Assembly (NCBI GenBank): GCA_910588745.1
Contig: CAJURK010000003.1
Location: 1-64,000 of the forward strand
Source of the DNA: an uncultured Dorea sp.
GTDB taxonomy: Bacteria > Bacillota > Clostridia > Lachnospirales > Lachnospiraceae
Reading direction: 5' to 3'
Length of the DNA stretch: 64,000 bases
The translations under genes and the position numbers were made by a program. Position 1 is the stretch's first letter; each line of letters opens with the position of its first letter. Below, piece after piece: positions 25,627-32,597 of the stretch. The notes beneath the pieces were generated by a model. That model was not told the origin of the DNA. It saw only the letters and a program-made list of their open reading frames with translations, and ran no database searches.

Positions 25627-27145
25627 AAATAAAACCTCCTGTCGAATCCGGCGGCTGTCCTAACATCGGAATGGAAAAAAGCAGCAAAAGATACACCGCC
25701 CACTTAAACATCCAAGGTCTCGCCGCAAGAGCATTCTGTATACTGATTCCCTTTTCCTGCACAAAACTGACCGCAAATACTACTCCGCAGCCGACAGCCA
25801 GAATCAAAAGCGCCAGTACCGTATAAGTGGTTCCGGCCGTTCCCACATGGACTTCCAAAAGCTCCCCCAAAGAAAAGCAGGTAACCGCATTCTTCATCAT
25901 TGCCAACGCCTGTGGTATCGTATCTGCACGGTCAAAAAACCAACTGATATTTACCAGCACAAATGTCCTGATAATCTGAAATATCTTCCATCCCTTCGAT
26001 CTGTCGTTCACATGACAGACGCTCTTTAACTTCTGGTAATTCTTAGCCATCAAACCGCTGAACGCAATAATCAAACCGTTATACAGACCATATACAATAA
26101 ATTTCCATGCGGGGCCATGCCAGATTCCTACTGCAAAGAACACCACAAGATTCGATACGCAAATCGGCATCACCCTGCCGTAGGTTCTTCCGAATACCTT
26201 CTTACAAAATCTTTTGAACCGCCCCATCGCCCGGGAAAGCGAAAGCGGATAAAAAAGATAGTCTTTCATCCAGGTTCCCAGCGTAATATGCCACCGATGC
26301 CAAAAGTCCGTAATCGATACGGCAAAAAAAGGCCTTTTAAAATTCTCATCCAGTTCAATGCCAAACAGGACGGAAACTCCGATAACCACGTCCATCCCGC
26401 CGGAGAAATCCCCATATAGCTGAGCCGTATAAGCCAGTACTCCAAATAATGCAATTCCCGGATAAGACTGATATTCATCAAAAGCCGCAGCCACAAAAAC
26501 TGCAGCCGTCTCCGCAACTACCAACTTCTTAAAAAATCCCCAGAGAATCCGAAGCGCTCCCTTTTCTATTCGAGCAGAATCAAACCTGTGCGGTTCATAG
26601 AACTGACGCGCCAGCCGTGAATACCGTCCGATCGGTCCCTGCAGTATCTGCGGAAAAAATGACACGAATAATGCGAACCGGAACAAATTGCGCTCCGGTT
26701 CGCACCGTTTCCAATAAACATCCATAATATACCCGGCAGATTGAAACGTATAGAACGATATTCCAAGAGGCAGCAGGAAATTCTGAAAACGAAACTCTGT
26801 GTGCAGCAGCAGATTCAGATTGCCAATTGCAAAATTGGTATACTTCAGAACTGCAAGCAGCCCAAAAACAAGGAGCAGCGCCAAAACCAGCGCCCTTCTC
26901 CTGCCTTTAGCACTCATTGATTTCACTTCGCCAGCCTGGCCTTCTCCCTGGCTAACCAGCAGCGCGGCTCCATAGGTCACCAGTGTTGTATACCCTATAA
27001 AAATAAGGTACACAAGACCTGAGGACGCATAATAAACATAGCTGACCCCCAGAAGCCATATCCACTGGTACCGACCGGGAATCAGATAATACACAGCCAG
27101 CGCCGCAAACACAAATATCAGAAATTCCATAGAAATCAGCGACAT
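25613..27145 (-). CDS. MBOAT acyltransferase (DltB/AlgI-like)
   Basis: 510-residue polytopic membrane protein. Seen: PLGISFYTFQSAGYIMDVY, FFPQILQGPIGRY, SITDFWHRWHITLGTWMKDYL (His 283 and 286) and the catalytic GIWHGPAWKF (His 343), with about ten hydrophobic helices. MBOAT partners of carrier proteins move a thioester-bound acyl group across the membrane. Directly upstream (20 bp) is an ACP-like carrier gene, and directly downstream the DltD-like protein. The RBS GGAAGGA supports ATG 27145. Unlike classical DltB it is over 100 residues longer, closer to AlgI size. Confidence 0.92.
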   Translation of the reverse strand: MSLISMEFLIFVFAALAVYYLIPGRYQWIWLLGVSYVYYASSGLVYLIFIGYTTLVTYGAALLVSQGEGQAGEVKSMSAKGRRRALVLALLLVFGLLAVLKYTNFAIGNLNLLLHTEFRFQNFLLPLGISFYTFQSAGYIMDVYWKRCEPERNLFRFALFVSFFPQILQGPIGRYSRLARQFYEPHRFDSARIEKGALRILWGFFKKLVVAETAAVFVAAAFDEYQSYPGIALFGVLAYTAQLYGDFSGGMDVVIGVSVLFGIELDENFKRPFFAVSITDFWHRWHITLGTWMKDYLFYPLSLSRAMGRFKRFCKKVFGRTYGRVMPICVSNLVVFFAVGIWHGPAWKFIVYGLYNGLIIAFSGLMAKNYQKLKSVCHVNDRSKGWKIFQIIRTFVLVNISWFFDRADTIPQALAMMKNAVTCFSLGELLEVHVGTAGTTYTVLALLILAVGCGVVFAVSFVQEKGISIQNALAARPWMFKWAVYLLLLFSIPMLGQPPDSTGGFIYAQF

Positions 27146-27164
27146 GATCCTTCCGCCTCTTTTC

Positions 27165-27398
27165 CTAAGATTCGCTTTTTCGTAATCTCTGAATCATCTT
27201 CCACAATGCTTCCGCCGAATTAAAATTATCCGGAATAATCTCTGCCGGAGTCAGTCTAACCCCAAACTCTTCTTCAATCTCTCCAACAATAGAAAGAATC
27301 GCAAAAGAATCCAAAATCTCATCATCAATCAGCGACTTGCAATTCTCAAAATCTGCGTCCGGAACAATCTCCTCAAGAATTTCCATTAACTTGTCCAT
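27165..27398 (-). CDS. Acyl/aminoacyl carrier protein
   Basis: 77 residues, acidic, helical. The phosphopantetheine site is DDEILDSFAIL with Ser 31 as attachment residue; DSF rather than DSL resembles D-alanyl carrier proteins (DltC). ATG 27398 has GGGGG 9 nt upstream; the frame is open 20 codons earlier without an RBS. It lies between the PLP decarboxylase and the MBOAT genes. A promoter candidate at 27479-27506 would also let it be transcribed with MBOAT and SGNH alone. Confidence 0.92.
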   Translation of the reverse strand: MDKLMEILEEIVPDADFENCKSLIDDEILDSFAILSIVGEIEEEFGVRLTPAEIIPDNFNSAEALWKMIQRLRKSES

Positions 27399-27478
27399 CT
27401 TTGTATCCCCCTTAACCTTAAATATTGTAATTTTAACATCCATAACCCCTGCCGTCAAACAGGATCAAACCATTTACT

Positions 27479-27506
27479 ATTATATCTATAATCTTCCAGA
27501 AAACAA
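27479..27506 (-). promoter_or_regulatory. Candidate promoter upstream of the carrier protein gene
   Basis: On the minus strand, TTGTTT (27501-27506) and a perfect TATAAT (27479-27484) are 16 nt apart, in a 155-bp AT-rich gap between the decarboxylase and carrier genes. No hairpin terminator is visible in this gap, so read-through from upstream is also likely. Confidence 0.4.
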
Positions 27507-27553
27507 TTGTGCTTATAAAAACTTAATTTTTTCTTAACATCTTTTTAATAATT

Positions 27554-28789
27554 TTACTCTTGCTCCGCCTGGTTTATTATGCATGTTCTGCGCGCCCCTC
27601 TGATCGTCTGAATTCCTTCTTTCTCCGTATAGAAAAATATCTGCGGAAGGTCGCGGCTCAAAAACAAGCTCATTCCTTCCGTTACCGAATAGGCTCCCGT
27701 CCGTTCAAATACAAGAACATCTCCGATTTCCGGCGATACAACCGGAAGCTGTTTTACAATAACATCGCTGACTGTACACAGCGAGCCGCAGATGTTCCAG
27801 CATTCTTGTTCCTTTTGGCCATCTCTGATCTCATCTGCTCTTCTGCATCTCTGTGCAGCCTCCCCGGATTCTCCCCTGCGGATTACTGTAACGCGGGGTA
27901 TTTTCATGCCCATCATCTGCCCATAATAATTCAAATGGTGGATTCCTCCGTCTGCAATACAATAATTCTGTCCGCAGTTTACCTTTTTATCAACAATTTC
28001 AGTCAGATAATATCCGCAGTACGCCGCTATATACCGTCCCATTTCCAGCGTAATTTCTCCCCGAAACCTCATCTGTCCCAGCGTCTCGGCAAACCAGTCC
28101 AAAAGCTCCTTGTCATTCTGTTCTCTGTCGCTTGTAAAATAAGGAACTGAAAAGCCGGGACCATATTCAAGATGCCGAATCTGAATTCCCGTTTCTTTCG
28201 CAATTCTCAGAATCAGCTCGTCCAGCAGATCAATCTCCCGCTCTATCCTGTCGCGCTTCTTTTTCTGCGTCCCGGAATAATACTGCAGCCCCTGAAGCTC
28301 CACATGAGGATACTCTTTTCTGCGGGCAAACAATTCGAGTACTTCCTCTTGATCCACTCCGAACTGATTGCCGCTGCTCACCCGAACCAGCGCCCGGATA
28401 ACCAAATTCTTTTCCGCCGCGCATTCTTCAAGAATTGTCAGATGCCGAATGGATTCAATCGTGAATGTCCCCTTCCCGTCATAAGTCCCCAACGCATACC
28501 TGATATCCTCCCGCGCTTTATTCACGCCGGAAAGCACAATCTGTTCCATCGGGATCCCTGCTTTCTCACAGATAGAAAATTCCCCCGGTGAACAGACCTC
28601 GTAACAGTCGATTGTACCCAAAATCGGCCGGATCAGGAATGGATTCGCCTTCATCGCATAACAAATGCTTACCCGTTTCCCCATATGTTTCTGAATCATC
28701 CGTATCCGTTCGCACAGCATATCTGCATCAAACACATACGCAGGCGTCGAATATTTCTCGGCGACTCCCTTTAATACTTCATAAGTCAT
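27554..28789 (-). CDS. Type III-fold PLP-dependent decarboxylase (LysA-like)
   Basis: 411 residues, alanine-racemase-like barrel plus C-terminal beta domain. Seen: the PLP lysine in CYAMKANPF (Lys 47), the glycine loop LEYGPGFSVPYF, LEMGRYIAAYCG, the cofactor block GSLCTVSDV with the conserved Cys and Asp, and ERTGAYSVTEG. Diaminopimelate decarboxylases have a HIGSQ motif; here the position reads YYSGTQ, as expected for a specialised substrate rather than for lysine synthesis. The ATGA overlap with the adenylation enzyme gene ties it to that enzyme. Plausible role: decarboxylating the amino acid that is activated or carried by the module (inference). Confidence 0.88.
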   Translation of the reverse strand: MTYEVLKGVAEKYSTPAYVFDADMLCERIRMIQKHMGKRVSICYAMKANPFLIRPILGTIDCYEVCSPGEFSICEKAGIPMEQIVLSGVNKAREDIRYALGTYDGKGTFTIESIRHLTILEECAAEKNLVIRALVRVSSGNQFGVDQEEVLELFARRKEYPHVELQGLQYYSGTQKKKRDRIEREIDLLDELILRIAKETGIQIRHLEYGPGFSVPYFTSDREQNDKELLDWFAETLGQMRFRGEITLEMGRYIAAYCGYYLTEIVDKKVNCGQNYCIADGGIHHLNYYGQMMGMKIPRVTVIRRGESGEAAQRCRRADEIRDGQKEQECWNICGSLCTVSDVIVKQLPVVSPEIGDVLVFERTGAYSVTEGMSLFLSRDLPQIFFYTEKEGIQTIRGARRTCIINQAEQE

Positions 28790-30321
28790 TTACAATCCTC
28801 CAGACATTCTTCCGTTAACCTTCTGCGGTCAATCTTTCCGTTTTTTGTAAGCGGAAATTCCTCAACCCTGCAAAATTTATTCGGAATCATAAATCCCGGC
28901 AGAACCTGTCCCATCCTGCGGACTGCCTGCTTCTTGTCAATACCGCCCTTGTAGAAAGCGACAATCTTATTGCTGTCTTCATCGTATATGCAGCATGCCC
29001 GAATAATCTCTTTCATCCCCTCCATGACAGCTTCAATCTCTCCAAGTTCAATCCGATGACCCATGTGCTTGATCTGAAAATCCTTCCTGGACGCAAAATA
29101 CAGCTCTCCGTCATGCCCGTAATACGCCATATCTCCCGTTCGGTAAATCGGCTCTATCCAGCTTGTATTCAAAGGATTCTGAACAAATACCCCGGCCGTC
29201 TGTTCCGGATTCCGATAATATCCCAAAGACAACGCGGTTCCGGATACGCACAATTCCCCTTTTACCTCCGGTTCACAAATCTCCCGATTCTCCTCATCCA
29301 GAAGAAATACCTTTTCATTCGGAAACGGCCTGCCTATGGGAATACTTTCTCCCGGTCCAAATTCCCGGTTCACAATGTAATACGTACAGTTGCAGGTGAT
29401 TTCCGTAGGCCCGTATACATTTACATATAAGGCGTCCGGAATATGACGCCTCCATATATTCAGATGCTTTACCGGCATTACCTCGCCGCTGAAGATCACC
29501 CTTTTTATCTGCTTCGGAATTTTATAATCAAATCCGTTCAGCGTTGATATCATACATAACGCCGACACGGCCCATATCAGAGTCGTTATGTTCTTCTCTT
29601 CCAAATAATCCAAAAGCTTAGATGGAAATGAAAACAGTTTCTTGGGAATGATCCGAACCGTCGCGCCTGTTTTTAAAGCGGAATATATATCCTTAACCGA
29701 CACGTCAAAATCAAAAGGCGCCTGATTTCCAATCACATCCTCGCTGCAAATCCCAAACATCTCTGTAAAATCCCCAATAAAATCAATGACAGATCTATGG
29801 CTCACCAGAACCCCCTTTGGTATTCCGGTAGATCCGGATGTAAAAATGGCATAGAGCGGATGGGTATCCAAATGCCGCTTTCTGATACCGTCCAGCAGAC
29901 GCCCTTGCTTTTCCCGGTCAGAACTTCTGCTTCCCTGCAGCGCTTCTCCAATCTGAATTACTTCTCCTTGAAACTCCAACAACTTCAGACGTTTCTCATA
30001 TGCAGAATCTGTGATGATTACCTTTGCGTCAAGCAGCGTTAAAACCTGTTTCAAACGCTCCGGCGGAAGCTTCGGCTCCAGCAGCGTATAAAAACATCCC
30101 GCATACACTGCGCCCATAAACGCGTATACCGCATTTACGCTTTTTTCCATAAAGACCGGAATCGGACTCTCCGGAACCACCCTCTCCGCCAGAAAAGCCC
30201 CGATTCTTCTGCTCCCATCCCGCAATTCGGAATATGTGCAGAAAGCTGTCTCATCTGCAAAGGCTATTTTATCCGGAAATTTTCCGGCAGACTCCTCCAA
30301 ATACTCCAAAATGTTCCTCAT
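28786..30321 (-). CDS. Amino-acid adenylation enzyme (DltA-like, AMP-forming)
   Basis: 511 residues, a stand-alone ANL-family adenylation domain. Core motifs: A3 TSGSTGIPKG (161-170), A4-like APFDFDVSVK (201-210) whose Asp normally holds the substrate alpha-amino group in NRPS and DltA enzymes, A5 NVYGPTEIT (301-309), A7 YRTGD (393-397), A8 GHRIELGEIE (421-430) and A10 NGKIDR (494-499). This indicates activation of an amino acid, not a fatty acid. Probable acceptor: the carrier protein at 27165. The dlt-type partners (MBOAT, SGNH, carrier) follow in the same direction, but the inserted decarboxylase departs from a dltABCD operon. Confidence 0.9.
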   Translation of the reverse strand: MRNILEYLEESAGKFPDKIAFADETAFCTYSELRDGSRRIGAFLAERVVPESPIPVFMEKSVNAVYAFMGAVYAGCFYTLLEPKLPPERLKQVLTLLDAKVIITDSAYEKRLKLLEFQGEVIQIGEALQGSRSSDREKQGRLLDGIRKRHLDTHPLYAIFTSGSTGIPKGVLVSHRSVIDFIGDFTEMFGICSEDVIGNQAPFDFDVSVKDIYSALKTGATVRIIPKKLFSFPSKLLDYLEEKNITTLIWAVSALCMISTLNGFDYKIPKQIKRVIFSGEVMPVKHLNIWRRHIPDALYVNVYGPTEITCNCTYYIVNREFGPGESIPIGRPFPNEKVFLLDEENREICEPEVKGELCVSGTALSLGYYRNPEQTAGVFVQNPLNTSWIEPIYRTGDMAYYGHDGELYFASRKDFQIKHMGHRIELGEIEAVMEGMKEIIRACCIYDEDSNKIVAFYKGGIDKKQAVRRMGQVLPGFMIPNKFCRVEEFPLTKNGKIDRRRLTEECLEDCK

Positions 30322-30360
30322 TCTTACTCCCCCATATCCATTTGCGCTTGTAACATCTTG

Positions 30361-30960
30361 CTATTTAAACAGCCTTGCCAGCCATTTCATAAATAATACA
30401 ACATATAAGAGAAAACACAACGTTACAATAAATGTTTCCGCATCGAACCGGTGTGTAACTGCGCGAAGAGCCAGCGTCCCTTCCGCAGCCTTCCCTTCCA
30501 CCGACAGCGGCGCGGCTTCGCTCGCTCCGGGAACAGCGTACACCTGCACTCCTGCGTCTTCCCCGCATTTTTCCACGGTAAGCCGAAACGAATAGGTCTT
30601 TCCTTTACAGCCTTCCACCGAATCAAATTTCAACGGAAAGAATTTTCCTGGCTTTAGATCATTCAGCGTCCTTGTCCCTTCTGCAGCTTTCCCACCGTCC
30701 TCGTCCGTCAGCACAAAGGAGATCTCCGCATCCCCAATATCTCCGGACGCGGACATCTTAACGTTCACACTGTCCAGCACGTCTTCTTCCGCCAAAAACT
30801 CCTGCTCCAGTACGTCTCCTTCTCCCAGGCTCACCATCGCACATGCTTCTTTATCAACCTTCTCATCGTAAACTGCATGATTCTTATCAATTACAGAATA
30901 CACTCCTGCCAGAGCAGCCATAATACAAAAAAAGACCGCTCCTTTTACCCTACTTTTCAT
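30361..30960 (-). CDS. Membrane protein of unknown function
   Basis: 199 residues. I do not recognise a family. It has an N-terminal hydrophobic segment (about 8-25), a predicted extracellular beta-rich domain with the alternating pattern of a jelly-roll or carbohydrate-binding fold (ISFVLTDEDGG, YSFRLTVEKCG), and a C-terminal membrane helix (about 176-195) ending in basic residues. It lies between the ABC exporter ATPase and the adenylation enzyme, in the same direction and with short gaps (20 and 39 bp). The position suggests an accessory subunit of export or of polymer modification. Confidence 0.75.
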   Translation of the reverse strand: MKSRVKGAVFFCIMAALAGVYSVIDKNHAVYDEKVDKEACAMVSLGEGDVLEQEFLAEEDVLDSVNVKMSASGDIGDAEISFVLTDEDGGKAAEGTRTLNDLKPGKFFPLKFDSVEGCKGKTYSFRLTVEKCGEDAGVQVYAVPGASEAAPLSVEGKAAEGTLALRAVTHRFDAETFIVTLCFLLYVVLFMKWLARLFK

Positions 30961-30980
30961 CCTGACACCATGCTCCCATC

Positions 30981-31718
30981 TTAGTAAGAGGTCTTATAGA
31001 TTTCCGTTACTTCCCCGGCTTCTCCAAACATTTTCATGTTCCCTTTTTCCAGCCACACGATCTTGTTGCAAAGCTGGGCTACCTGATCAATACTGTGAGA
31101 CACAAATAAAAGCGTAGTTCCCGCATCCAGCATCTCCTGGATCCGTCTCTGGCACTTCTCCTGAAACCGGAAATCTCCTACCGACAGCACCTCGTCGCAA
31201 ATCAGAATATCCGGTATTCCCACCGTTGCGATAGCAAACGCAAGCCTCGAAACCATACCGGACGAGAAATTCTTTACCGGAACGTCAATAAATTCCCGAA
31301 GCTCTGAAAATTCTACAATATCTTCATAACTTCGTTCCATTTCCTCATGGGAACGTCCCATCAACGCTCCGTTCAGAAAAATATTTTCACCTGCCGTCAG
31401 ATCAAAATCAAAACCCGCTCCAAGTTCAATCAGAGGCGCTACCTCCCCCCGCACGGCAACCGAGCCTTTCGTAGGCTTTAACACCCCGGCAATAATTTTC
31501 AACATGGTACTTTTACCGCTGCCGTTTAGTCCGATCAGCCCCAGCGCATCCCCTTTCCTAACATGAAAAGAAACATCTTTCAGAGCCCAGAACTCATTCG
31601 TCGATATCTGACTCTTAATTGTCTTAATAAAATACTCTTTCAGGCTGTCTACCCGCTCCGACGCCAGCCTGAACTTCATCGACACCTGATCTACGCTGAT
31701 AATATCTGTATTTTCCAT
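30981..31718 (-). CDS. ABC polysaccharide exporter, ATP-binding subunit (Wzt/TagH-like)
   Basis: 245 residues. Seen: Walker A GLNGSGKST, signature NFSSGMVSRLAFAIA, Walker B ILICDEV and H-loop FVSHS. The sequence VAPLIELGAGFDFDLTAGENIFLNG is split over two blocks typical of the Wzt/TagH/RfbE subfamily that exports lipid-linked polymers. It ends after the nucleotide-binding domain and lacks the C-terminal glycan-recognition domain found in some Wzt proteins. It starts 12 bp after its permease gene. RBS AGGAGC. Confidence 0.95.
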   Translation of the reverse strand: MENTDIISVDQVSMKFRLASERVDSLKEYFIKTIKSQISTNEFWALKDVSFHVRKGDALGLIGLNGSGKSTMLKIIAGVLKPTKGSVAVRGEVAPLIELGAGFDFDLTAGENIFLNGALMGRSHEEMERSYEDIVEFSELREFIDVPVKNFSSGMVSRLAFAIATVGIPDILICDEVLSVGDFRFQEKCQRRIQEMLDAGTTLLFVSHSIDQVAQLCNKIVWLEKGNMKMFGEAGEVTEIYKTSY

Positions 31719-31730
31719 CTCGTTCTGCTC

Positions 31731-32507
31731 CTATATATCCAGAATAAAGGTATCCTGTCTTTTATAAAACACATACAACCCCAGAGCCATAACCGCCGCA
31801 ACCTCCACGAATGCCAGAAGCAGCGAACCAACGCCCGGAATCCGGTTATTCAGCATAATATCCCGGAACATCATCAGGATATTCGTAATTGGATTGATTA
31901 ATACGATCGGCTCCAGCCACTCCGGCAATATGGACATAGGGTAAATGACCGGCGTCAGATACATCAGCGCCGTTACAAATACCGAATACAGATGTTCAAT
32001 ATCCCGGAACTTTACTGTAACTGCCGATAGGATCAACCCAGTCCCCAATGAAAAAAACACAATACAAAGCAGCGGTATCGGAGCGAGCAGTACTGTATAA
32101 TGCAGTTCCACCCTCATCGCAAGCATCACAAAAATCAACGCTGTAAAAGACGCAAGCAGATTAATCGAACTGGAAAATACCCGGGAAAGAACAAACATGT
32201 ATTTCGGAACATAAATCTTCTTAATCAGCGGCCCGTTCATAATGATCGCCCCCATCGCGTTTGTAGTCGATTCCGAGAAAAAATTAAAAATCAACTGTCC
32301 GCTTAATAAGTAGACCGGAAAGTATTCAATGTCGAATTTAAACAGGTTTGAGAATACAACCGATAATACAATCATCATAAACAGCGGATTCAGAATCGTC
32401 CAGAATACTCCAAGAATTGATTTTCTATATTTTGTTTTAATATCTCTTGTAATAAGCTCGTTCAGTAACGGTCTGAATTTCTTAAAATTTGCAATATACG
32501 CCGACAC
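31731..32507 (-). CDS. ABC polysaccharide exporter, permease subunit (Wzm/TagG-like)
   Basis: 258 residues, six predicted helices, ABC-2 type. Seen: ELITRDIKTKYRKSILG, an amphipathic interface helix typical of the family, then VFWTILNPLFMMIVL and LTPVIYPMSILPEWL. I place the start at GTG 32507 because GGAGG lies 7 nt upstream. A TTG with an open frame at 32573 would put the promoter -10 and -35 elements inside the coding sequence. It is the first gene of a unit that continues through the ATPase, the unknown membrane protein and the dlt-like module. Confidence 0.93.
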   Translation of the reverse strand: MSAYIANFKKFRPLLNELITRDIKTKYRKSILGVFWTILNPLFMMIVLSVVFSNLFKFDIEYFPVYLLSGQLIFNFFSESTTNAMGAIIMNGPLIKKIYVPKYMFVLSRVFSSSINLLASFTALIFVMLAMRVELHYTVLLAPIPLLCIVFFSLGTGLILSAVTVKFRDIEHLYSVFVTALMYLTPVIYPMSILPEWLEPIVLINPITNILMMFRDIMLNNRIPGVGSLLLAFVEVAAVMALGLYVFYKRQDTFILDI

Positions 32508-32541
32508 CGTTCTTCCTCCATCTGGAATTCTAATTTGGTAC

Positions 32542-32570
32542 AGTATAACATCATTGACAAATTTTGACAA
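32542..32570 (-). promoter_or_regulatory. Sigma-A promoter for the ABC exporter / dlt-like unit
   Basis: On the minus strand, TTGTCA (32565-32570) and TATACT (32542-32547) are separated by exactly 17 nt, each 5 of 6. The expected RNA start is about 28 nt before the GTG start at 32507. It lies in the 90-bp gap after the large GT4 gene. Confidence 0.65.
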
Positions 32571-32597
32571 CAAACAGGTATGCCGTATTTTGACGAA

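Noticed and set aside
24664..30321. Ordinary dltABCD operon
   Set aside because: Gene order differs, a PLP decarboxylase is inserted, the MBOAT is AlgI-sized, and the SGNH protein is only distantly DltD-like.
27554..30321. Exosortase/PEP-CTERM-associated ligase and decarboxylase
   Set aside because: The gene pairing is similar, but no exosortase, PEP-CTERM protein or Gram-negative context is present; dlt-type partners fit better.
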